Of a stretch of DNA of 11,955 nt, positions 4,931 through 10,619 are shown in pieces. Location of the stretch: contig DAORDK010000092.1 of assembly GCA_035345935.1 (NCBI GenBank), positions 1-11,955 on the forward strand. The letters run 5' to 3'. Under the pieces are notes generated by a model, which was not told the origin of the DNA, did no database searches, and saw only the letters and a program-made list of their open reading frames with translations. Numbering within the stretch: the stretch's first letter is position 1; every line of letters begins with the position of its first letter. A program made the translations under genes and the position numbers. This DNA comes from SSSZ01 sp035345935 (GTDB lineage Bacteria; Pseudomonadota; Gammaproteobacteria; Burkholderiales; Rhodocyclaceae).

Positions 4931-6099
4931 TTTTCGTAATTCTCGAACCCGGCAATCCGGTCCTGGGTCCGCGATAGATCGACCGTCTCGGGCGGGATGT
5001 AGTACTGCTTGCCGGCATGATAGAAGACCCGCACGACAGGCTCCAGGATTTGCCGTTCGTTCTGCTCGACGACCACGCCCAGTCGGCCGCTGTCCAGGCG
5101 GACGAGGCTGCCGGTCGGGTAGATCCCCAGGGCGCGGATAAAGGCCTGGACCAGCGCCCGATCAAAGTGGTGCTCGCTCCATTCGAGGAGCTTGCGCAGG
5201 GCTGGAGTGGGGGCCATGCCCTTGTGGTAGACGCGATCGGAGCACATGGCGTCATAGACGTCGACGATGGCTGCCATCTGGCCCGCACGGGAGAGTTGGG
5301 CGCCTTTCTTGCCGGCCGGATAGCCACTACCGTCGATCCGCTCGTGATGCTCGGCGACCACCGACAACGCGGTCGCCGACAGGTCTGGAACCGCCCTCAG
5401 TATCACCAGACCCTTGGCCACATGGGCTTTCATTTCGGCAAATTCCTCTTCCGAGAGCTTGCCCGGCTTATCCACGATGGCATCGTCCACCTGGGCCTTA
5501 CCCACATCGTGCAAGAGCCCGCCGAGGGCGATCTCGCGGATCTCGTCGCGCGGCAGCCCGAGGCTGCGGCCGAAGGCGGCCAGGAGCGTACAGACTCCGA
5601 CCGAATGCTCGAAGGTGTAGCTGTCCTGGCTCTTGAGCCGAGTCAGGGGCAGCAGGGCATCGGAGTTGCGGAATACGGAATCCACCAGGCCGTCGACCAC
5701 AGGAGCGAACTTCTCCGGCTCGACCGGCATGCCCAGGCGCAGATCGCCCATGAGATTGCGGGCCAGGCGATTGGCTTCGCCGTGGAGACGCCGTGCCCGG
5801 GCCGCTTCTTCCTTAAGCTCGGCAGCGATCGGCTTGTCGTCGTCGCGGGAAGCGATTTCGCGCAAGAGGCGGTCGAGGTCCTCGCTGACTTCCTGCTGGG
5901 TCCGCGCGGCAAAGACATCGGCCCCTTTGATGGTGTCGATGTAAAGCTCGCGGATGCCGATGGCCCGTATTTTTTCTATCGTCGCCTGGTCGCGAACGGG
6001 AAACTTGCTCTTCAAGAACGGATGGTCGAGCCAACCGCAATTGAGATCATGGACGAACATCCCGGGGAGGAGCTGGTCGATGGCGATCTTCTTGATCAT
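4894..6099 (-). CDS. DUF3391 + HD-GYP cyclic-di-GMP phosphodiesterase (intact)
   Basis: A 401-residue protein expected to hydrolyse cyclic di-GMP to pGpG or GMP in the cytoplasm. It begins with a DUF3391 domain (about 1-85; IAIDQLLPGMFVHDL, GWLDHPFLKSKFPVRD, ELYIDT), followed by a helical linker (85-145). The HD-GYP domain (about 150-315) is complete: His165 (FEHSVG), His197-Asp198-Val-Gly-Lys201, His226, His251-His252, DGSGYP (256-261) and Asp280. A C-terminal segment (about 322-401; YPTGSLVRLDSGRLGVVVE, then a Trp-containing tail) is shared with the paralogue at 3105-4313, pointing to an old tandem duplication. The ATG at 6099 is the only good start; its ribosome binding site is weak. It is the first gene of the cluster. 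Its last 37 bases overlap the coiled-coil gene, so translation of the two is probably coupled. Confidence 0.93.
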   Translation of the reverse strand: MIKKIAIDQLLPGMFVHDLNCGWLDHPFLKSKFPVRDQATIEKIRAIGIRELYIDTIKGADVFAARTQQEVSEDLDRLLREIASRDDDKPIAAELKEEAARARRLHGEANRLARNLMGDLRLGMPVEPEKFAPVVDGLVDSVFRNSDALLPLTRLKSQDSYTFEHSVGVCTLLAAFGRSLGLPRDEIREIALGGLLHDVGKAQVDDAIVDKPGKLSEEEFAEMKAHVAKGLVILRAVPDLSATALSVVAEHHERIDGSGYPAGKKGAQLSRAGQMAAIVDVYDAMCSDRVYHKGMAPTPALRKLLEWSEHHFDRALVQAFIRALGIYPTGSLVRLDSGRLGVVVEQNERQILEPVVRVFYHAGKQYYIPPETVDLSRTQDRIAGFENYEKWNIDPYKWLPA

Positions 6100-6125
6100 C
6101 GTCGGGGGTCAGAAGGTATCGGGAA

Positions 6126-6131
6126 ATTCTA
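6126..6131 (-). promoter_or_regulatory. Candidate -10 element for the HD-GYP cluster
   Basis: TAGAAT on the minus strand lies 26 nt before the first ATG of the cluster (6099), predicting initiation near 6119. No good -35 hexamer is found at 16-18 bp spacing, so this is a weak call. It lies only 5 bp from the divergent yheS -10 element. Confidence 0.35.
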
Positions 6132-6136
6132 TCTCA

Positions 6137-6142
6137 TATAAT
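6137..6142 (+). promoter_or_regulatory. Consensus -10 element for yheS
   Basis: A perfect TATAAT lies 9 nt before the yheS ATG (6152). With a standard -10-to-start distance, transcription would begin at about 6149-6150, leaving only 2-3 nt of leader. No matching -35 is seen at 17 bp (AGGTAT), and there is no Shine-Dalgarno sequence before the ATG. Confidence 0.5.
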
Positions 6143-6151
6143 GCCGGGCCC

Positions 6152-8059
6152 ATGATCGCCCTCAAGAATGCCACTCTCGCCCGCGCCGGCCGACCCCTCA
6201 TCGAGGGGGCCAGCTTCCAGGTCCATGCCGGATGGCGGGTCGGGTTGGTCGGGGCGAACGGCTGCGGCAAGTCTAGCCTTTTCGCCTTGCTGGCGGGGGA
6301 ATTGCACGCTGAGCAAGGGGACGTGGAACTGCCCCCCGCCTGGCATATTGCCCGCGTCGTGCAGGAAACCCCGGCTCTGCCGACTCCGGCGATCGAGTTC
6401 GTTCTCGACGGCGATATCGAATTGCGCCGAGTCGAGGCCGAGATCGCCGATGCCGAAACCCGGGGCGACGGCGTGGCCATCGGCGCCCTCCACGCCCGCT
6501 ACGGCGAGATCGGCGGTTATGCCGCCCGCGCCCGGGTGGCGGAAGTGTTGCACGGCCTGGGTTTTTCCGATGCGGACTTCCTGAGGCCGGTGGCCGAGTT
6601 CTCCGGCGGCTGGCGGGTCAGGCTCAATCTTGCCCGCGCCCTCTCCTGCCGCGCCGATCTCCTGCTCCTGGACGAACCGACCAACCACCTGGATCTGGAC
6701 GCCGTCCTCTGGCTCGAGGACTGGTTGCGGTCCACTCCCGCCACCCTGCTCCTCATCTCCCATGACCGGGACTTCCTCGATGCGGTGGTGGGTCACATCC
6801 TGGCGATCGAGCAGCAGCGCATCACCCTCTACGCGGGTGGCTACTCAGACTACGAACGCGCCCGGGCTGCCCGACTTGCCGTGCAGCAAGCCACCTTTGA
6901 AGCCCAACAGAAACAGATCGCCCACCTGCAGCGCTTCATCGACCGTTTCAAGGCCAAGGCCACCAAGGCCCGTCAGGCCCAGAGCCGGATCAAGGCCTTG
7001 GGGCGCATGGAGATTGTCGCCGCCGCTCACGTGGATTCGCCTTTCCACTTCGATTTTCGCCTTCCGGCCAACCTGCCTGATCCTTTGCTGGTGCTCTCGG
7101 ATGCCGCCGCCGGCTACGGAGGCAAGCGAGTGTTGGAAAGGATCAGTCTCACCCTGCGGCCCGGCAGCCGGATCGGACTCCTGGAGCGCAACGGCGCCGG
7201 CAAATCGACCCTGGTCAAGCTGCTGTCCGGCGCCCTGCCCATGGCGGCGGGCGAGCGGCAGGAAGCCAAGGCGCTGAACATCGGCTACTTCGCCCAGCAC
7301 CAATTGGAGCAACTGCGCCCCGACGAGTCTCCCCTGCAACACCTGACGCGGCTCGAGCCGACCACCCCGGAGCAGGAGTTGCGCGACTATCTGGGCGGTT
7401 TCGACTTTCGGGGGGATATGGCCACCCGGCCTGCGGGGCCTTTCTCCGGCGGCGAGAAGTCGCGCCTGGCCCTGGCCTTGCTCATCCGTACCAAGCCCAA
7501 TCTGCTCCTGCTCGACGAGCCCACCAACCATCTGGATCTGGAAATGCGCGAGGCACTGACCTTCGCTTTACAGGATTTCGAGGGTGGCGTGGTGCTGGTT
7601 TCCCACGACCGCCACCTGCTGCGCACCTGCGCCGACGCCCTATGGCTGGTCTCGGACGGCAATGCCTCCGCCTTCGACGGCGACCTGGACGACTACGCCG
7701 CCTGGCTGGCCGCCCAGCGCGCTGCGGCCAAGGCGCCCGAACCCGACGCCGCCGCACTGAAGGCCGAGCGTAGGCAGAAGCGCGAAGAGGAGGCCGCCAA
7801 CCGGCAGGCACTGCTGGCCCGGCGCCGGCCGCTGGTGAAGGAAATCGAGCAGCTGGAGAGAAAGCTGGCTGCGTGGAACGAGGAAAAGCAGGCCCTAGAC
7901 GCTCAGCTCGCCGATCCCGCCCTCTACGCCCCGGACGCCGACCGGGCCGGCATCGACGATCTCCACCGCCGGCTGGCCGGCCTTACCGCCGACATTGCCG
8001 CCGCCGAGGAGCGCTGGCTGCTGGCCCAGGAGGAACTGGAGGCCTTGCCCGCTCCCTGA
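6152..8059 (+). CDS. yheS: ABC-F ATPase, YheS type
   Basis: A 635-residue soluble ABC-F protein with two ATPase domains and no membrane segment. ABC-F proteins bind the ribosomal E site and relieve stalled or slow translation. It resembles E. coli YheS along its whole length (about 637 residues there). Domain 1: Walker A G34-ANGCGKS, signature FSGGW (150-154), Walker B LLLLDEP with Glu175, and H-loop His204. The linker (about 235-300) contains the ABC-F P-site tRNA-interaction motif, RFKAKATKARQAQSRIKAL. Domain 2: Walker A E345-RNGAGKST, signature FSGGEK (431-436), Walker B Glu456 and H-loop His485. The C-terminal part (about 525-635) is a charged coiled coil. The oddity is Glu345 (GAG at 7184-7186) where Walker A normally begins with Gly. 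The start ATG at 6152 matches the family N-terminus (MIxLKNATL). It is divergent from the HD-GYP cluster across 52 nt, and thrH follows by 47 nt. Confidence 0.93.
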   Translation: MIALKNATLARAGRPLIEGASFQVHAGWRVGLVGANGCGKSSLFALLAGELHAEQGDVELPPAWHIARVVQETPALPTPAIEFVLDGDIELRRVEAEIADAETRGDGVAIGALHARYGEIGGYAARARVAEVLHGLGFSDADFLRPVAEFSGGWRVRLNLARALSCRADLLLLDEPTNHLDLDAVLWLEDWLRSTPATLLLISHDRDFLDAVVGHILAIEQQRITLYAGGYSDYERARAARLAVQQATFEAQQKQIAHLQRFIDRFKAKATKARQAQSRIKALGRMEIVAAAHVDSPFHFDFRLPANLPDPLLVLSDAAAGYGGKRVLERISLTLRPGSRIGLLERNGAGKSTLVKLLSGALPMAAGERQEAKALNIGYFAQHQLEQLRPDESPLQHLTRLEPTTPEQELRDYLGGFDFRGDMATRPAGPFSGGEKSRLALALLIRTKPNLLLLDEPTNHLDLEMREALTFALQDFEGGVVLVSHDRHLLRTCADALWLVSDGNASAFDGDLDDYAAWLAAQRAAAKAPEPDAAALKAERRQKREEEAANRQALLARRRPLVKEIEQLERKLAAWNEEKQALDAQLADPALYAPDADRAGIDDLHRRLAGLTADIAAAEERWLLAQEELEALPAP

Positions 8060-8064
8060 TCGGG

Positions 8065-8070
8065 TAAAAT
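8065..8070 (+). promoter_or_regulatory. Candidate -10 element for thrH
   Basis: TAAAAT lies just after the yheS stop, 36 nt before the thrH start. The nearest -35-like sequence (TTGCCC, 8045-8050) is only 14 bp away, so the promoter call is weak. Read-through from yheS is the alternative, since no terminator lies between the genes. Confidence 0.35.
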
Positions 8071-8092
8071 GCGGCCTTTCGCCCAAGGGCGC

Positions 8093-8100
8093 AGGGGGAG
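8093..8100 (+). promoter_or_regulatory. Ribosome binding site deciding the thrH start
   Basis: AGGGGGAG lies 6 nt before the GTG at 8107. The in-frame TTG at 8101 would touch it directly. The spacing and the family N-terminus (xKIVCLDLEGVL) favour GTG 8107. Confidence 0.75.
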
Positions 8101-8106
8101 TTGGCT

Positions 8107-8715
8107 GTGAAAATCGTCTGTCTCGATCTCGAAGGGGTGCTGGTTCCGGAAATCTGGATCGAATTCGCCCAGCGCACCGGGATTCCCGAACTCAAGCGCA
8201 CCACCCGGGACGAGCCCGATTACGACAAGCTGATGACCTACCGCCTGGGACTCTTGCGTCAGCACAAGCTCGGCCTGCCGGACATCCAGAAGGTCATCGC
8301 CGCCATGGGCCCCATGCCCGGCGCCAAGGATTTCCTCGATTCCTTGCGCGACGCCTATCAGGTCATCATCCTTTCCGACACGTTTTACGAGTTCGCGAAG
8401 CCGCTCATGCAGCAGCTGGGCCTGCCCACCCTGTTCTGCCACTCGCTGGAAGCCGACGGGGAAGGAATGCTGGTCAATTACCATCTCCGCATGCCCAATC
8501 AGAAGCAGGAGGCGGTCAGGCGTTTCAAGGAGCTCAATTTCAAGGTCGTCGCCGCCGGCGACAGTTACAACGATACCGCGATGCTCGGCGAAGCCCATGG
8601 CGGCATCCTTTTTCACCCGCCGGAAAACGTCATCCGCGAATTCCCCCAGTACCCGGTCGTCCTGGACTACAGCGGTCTGCGTCGGGAAATCGACAAGGCT
8701 TTCGCTCGGGTTTGA
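8107..8715 (+). CDS. thrH: ThrH: phosphoserine phosphatase / homoserine phosphotransferase
   Basis: A 202-residue HAD-superfamily protein matching Pseudomonas aeruginosa ThrH in length and motif wording. ThrH dephosphorylates phosphoserine and can transfer the phosphate to homoserine, linking serine and threonine synthesis. HAD motifs: I, Asp7-Leu-Glu9 in CLDLEGVLVPEIW (Glu, not the usual Asp, at the second position, as in ThrH); II, Ser90 in VIILSDTFYEF; III, Lys133; IV, GDSYNDT (151-157). ENVIREFPQYP near the C-terminus is also ThrH-like. It lacks the N-terminal ACT domain of long SerB proteins. It sits 47 nt after yheS and 87 nt before purU, all on the plus strand. It may be the cell's serine phosphatase or a supplement to SerB; the window cannot say. 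Confidence 0.92.
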   Translation: MKIVCLDLEGVLVPEIWIEFAQRTGIPELKRTTRDEPDYDKLMTYRLGLLRQHKLGLPDIQKVIAAMGPMPGAKDFLDSLRDAYQVIILSDTFYEFAKPLMQQLGLPTLFCHSLEADGEGMLVNYHLRMPNQKQEAVRRFKELNFKVVAAGDSYNDTAMLGEAHGGILFHPPENVIREFPQYPVVLDYSGLRREIDKAFARV

Positions 8716-8802
8716 CCGGCGAATAAGCGCCCCGCCCCCGACCCCGTTCATCTTCCCTTCCGGGGCCTCACTCCCCAGACGATTCCCACGGCGACTCTAT
8801 CC

Positions 8803-9666
8803 ATGGCCCACCCGCGCTTCTACACCCTTACCGCTTCCTGTCCCGACCAGGTCGGCATCATCGCCAAGGTATCGGGCTTTATTGCGGAAAACGGCGGCTG
8901 GATACTGGAATCGAGCTTTCATGCCGACGCGCTCACCGGGCGCTACTTCATGCGCATCGAAATCAGGGCGGATTCGCTTCCCATTCTGCTGGCCGAATTT
9001 CGCGAGCGCTTCCGGACCGCGGTGGCCGACCCGCTGGGAATGACCTGGCGCATCGCCGACAGCGCGGTGAAGAAACGCGTGGTCATCCTGGTCTCCAAGC
9101 AGGAACACTGCCTCTATGACCTCCTTGCCCGCTGGCAGGCCAAGGAGTTGGATATTGAAATCCCCTGTGTCGTCTCCAATCACGAGACCTTTCGCGGCTT
9201 TGTCGAGTGGCATGGCATCCCCTTTCACCATGTGCCGGTGGGCAAGGACAACAAGGCGCCGGCCTACGCCGAGATCGCCCGCATTTTCGACGACGTCCGC
9301 GGCGACTGCATGGTGCTCGCCCGGTATATGCAAATCCTCCCGCCGGAACTCTGCGACGCCTATTCGGGGCGCATCATCAATATCCATCACTCCTTTCTGC
9401 CCTCCTTCGCTGGCGCCAAGCCCTACCATCAGGCCTACGAACGGGGTGTCAAGCTGATCGGCGCAACCTGCCACTACGTCACTTCGGAACTGGATGCCGG
9501 CCCCATCATCGAACAGGACGTGATCCGCATCGACCACTCCGATTCCCCGGACGACATGGTCCGCTACGGCAAGGACATCGAAAAGACTGTACTGGCCCGG
9601 GGCCTGCGCTATCACCTGGAAGACCGGGTCCTGGTGCACGGCAACAAGACGGTCGTCTTCCGCTAA
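8803..9666 (+). CDS. purU: Formyltetrahydrofolate deformylase PurU
   Basis: A 287-residue enzyme that hydrolyses 10-formyl-tetrahydrofolate to formate and tetrahydrofolate, balancing the one-carbon pool and feeding formate to PurT-type purine synthesis. An N-terminal ACT domain (about 6-86; LTASCPDQVGIIAKVSGFI) would sense methionine/glycine by analogy with E. coli PurU. The C-terminal formyltransferase-fold domain (about 90-287) holds the catalytic Asn193 and His195 (IINIHHSFLPSF) and Asp231 (SELDAGPIIEQDV), plus the PurU-type SNHETFRGFVEWHGIPF stretch (125-141). The ATG at 8803 fits the family start, although no strong Shine-Dalgarno sequence is seen. The 87-nt gap after thrH is C-rich with no clear promoter or terminator. 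It may be co-transcribed with thrH; both serve serine/glycine/one-carbon metabolism, but that link is inferred. Confidence 0.95.
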   Translation: MAHPRFYTLTASCPDQVGIIAKVSGFIAENGGWILESSFHADALTGRYFMRIEIRADSLPILLAEFRERFRTAVADPLGMTWRIADSAVKKRVVILVSKQEHCLYDLLARWQAKELDIEIPCVVSNHETFRGFVEWHGIPFHHVPVGKDNKAPAYAEIARIFDDVRGDCMVLARYMQILPPELCDAYSGRIINIHHSFLPSFAGAKPYHQAYERGVKLIGATCHYVTSELDAGPIIEQDVIRIDHSDSPDDMVRYGKDIEKTVLARGLRYHLEDRVLVHGNKTVVFR

Positions 9667-9770
9667 TCACCCGGCGCACATGGCGTCGCTTCGGGCAGGA
9701 CGATAGGCGCGCCTCTAAGGGATGCGGCGCTCACGAGGGACGCCGGAGTCTTCCAGGGCCGCAAATACCG

Positions 9771-10541
9771 CTAGTCCCGGTAAGGGATCACCGGCGCCGC
9801 AATCGAGGGCAGGTAATGGCTCAGCGGGCGTTCGCCCGGTTGCCAAAGGTGGAGCAGGAAGCCCCCCGGTTCGGCAGTCCAACCCAGCGGGCCGTCGCTC
9901 AGGGCGATCTGGTGGGCCGGCGAAGGCGCGGTTGCCGCCGGCCTACCCGCAAAGGTGGTGGCGACAAAGCGATGGACGTGGCCGCATAGCACTGCTGCGA
10001 CTTCCGGATGGCGGGAAAGCCAGTCGGCAAGCAAACCCTCCCCCCGACAACGCAAGCGGTCCATACCCGGGATGCCCACGGCGAACGGCGGATGGTGGAG
10101 CGCCAGGAGCGACGGGCGGCGCTCCGTCGTCACCGAATCGAGCCAATTCACGTGGGCCGGCGTAATCTGTCCCCACTCCTTTCCCGGAACCTGGGAATCG
10201 ACGAGAAGCAAGGACGCCTCCCCGAGGTCGATGCGCTGGTGGCAGGCGCCTACCCGGCCGGGAAATGAAAAGGCGGTGCGCAGCTGTCGGCGGTCGTCGT
10301 GATTGCCGGGGATGACCGCGAAGGGTATGCCCACCTCGCCCAAGCGGTCGGCCAAGCGGCGGTAGGTTGCCGCATCGCCGCCTTCCGCGAGATCCCCGGT
10401 GACCATCAGAAAATCGGGTCTGGGTTCCAGCGTGGCAAGGCGTAGCAGGACGGATGCAAAGGCCGCCCAGGTATTTACGCTACCGTAGAGCAGGCTACCG
10501 TCGGGAGTCAGGTGGAGGTCGGAAATCTGGGCAATGCGCAT
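9771..10541 (-). CDS. CpdA-like metallophosphoesterase (class III cyclic nucleotide phosphodiesterase family)
   Basis: A 256-residue calcineurin-type phosphoesterase with all metal-site motifs in order: D8-x-H10 (ISDLHL), GD50 (VTGDLAEGG), GNH81D (PGNHDD), LHH149-150 (ALHHPP) and GH188VH190 (CGHVHR). The overall arrangement, including the VNTWAAF stretch after the first motif, resembles the CpdA/3',5'-cAMP phosphodiesterase group. Other members of this group act on other nucleotides or phosphodiesters, so the substrate is not settled by sequence. The ATG at 10541 gives the canonical xRIAQISDLHL start. A GAGG lies just before it, rather close. It converges on purU across a 104-nt gap (9667-9770) where I see no convincing terminator for either gene. 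A strong terminator upstream separates it from amtB, so it probably has its own promoter or relies on leak-through. Confidence 0.85.
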   Translation of the reverse strand: MRIAQISDLHLTPDGSLLYGSVNTWAAFASVLLRLATLEPRPDFLMVTGDLAEGGDAATYRRLADRLGEVGIPFAVIPGNHDDRRQLRTAFSFPGRVGACHQRIDLGEASLLLVDSQVPGKEWGQITPAHVNWLDSVTTERRPSLLALHHPPFAVGIPGMDRLRCRGEGLLADWLSRHPEVAAVLCGHVHRFVATTFAGRPAATAPSPAHQIALSDGPLGWTAEPGGFLLHLWQPGERPLSHYLPSIAAPVIPYRD

Positions 10542-10567
10542 GCCTCAGACTATCAAACCCGATCGGT

Positions 10568-10596
10568 AAAAAAAAGCGGGCGCCCTTGGGCGCCCG
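10568..10596 (-). terminator. Rho-independent terminator of amtB
   Basis: An 8-bp GC-only stem (10577-10584 with 10589-10596, CGGGCGCC/GGCGCCCG) closes a 4-nt loop. Read leftward, an eight-T run follows (complement of A 10568-10575) after one C. It begins 23 nt after the amtB stop codon. Confidence 0.95.
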
Positions 10597-10619
10597 GAAG
10601 GAGAGAGACGAATATCCGA

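Larger units (their letters stand above)
1989..6099 (-). other. Probable four-gene cyclic-di-GMP operon
   Basis: Four genes on one strand are separated by -37, +14 and +30 nt, with no terminator-like hairpin in the gaps: intact DUF3391/HD-GYP, exported coiled-coil protein, degenerate DUF3391/HD-GYP, REC/HD-GYP. The spacing predicts one transcript starting upstream of 6099. No terminator is visible at the 3' end, which overlaps mutY in the opposite orientation. No GGDEF or EAL gene is present in the window. Confidence 0.8.

Noticed and set aside
5017..6141. 374-codon plus-strand open frame opposite the intact HD-GYP gene
   Set aside because: It is the antisense shadow of a clearly homologous HD-GYP protein in GC-rich DNA. 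The translation has no recognisable domain and no ribosome binding site.
6100..6151. Cyclic-di-GMP riboswitch ahead of the HD-GYP operon
   Set aside because: The spacer is only 52 bp and already holds divergent promoter elements. No room or sequence for a GEMM aptamer is seen.
8716..8802. Terminator or promoter between thrH and purU
   Set aside because: The C-rich stretch offers only a CCCCG/CGGGG pairing across a long loop without a T tract. TTGACC at 8712-8717 has no -10 at a workable distance.
9667..9770. Terminator or small gene between purU and the metallophosphoesterase
   Set aside because: There is no hairpin followed by T or A runs, only scattered short repeats (GGCGCGCC; GGCGTC/GACGCC about 50 nt apart). 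No open frame has a credible start.
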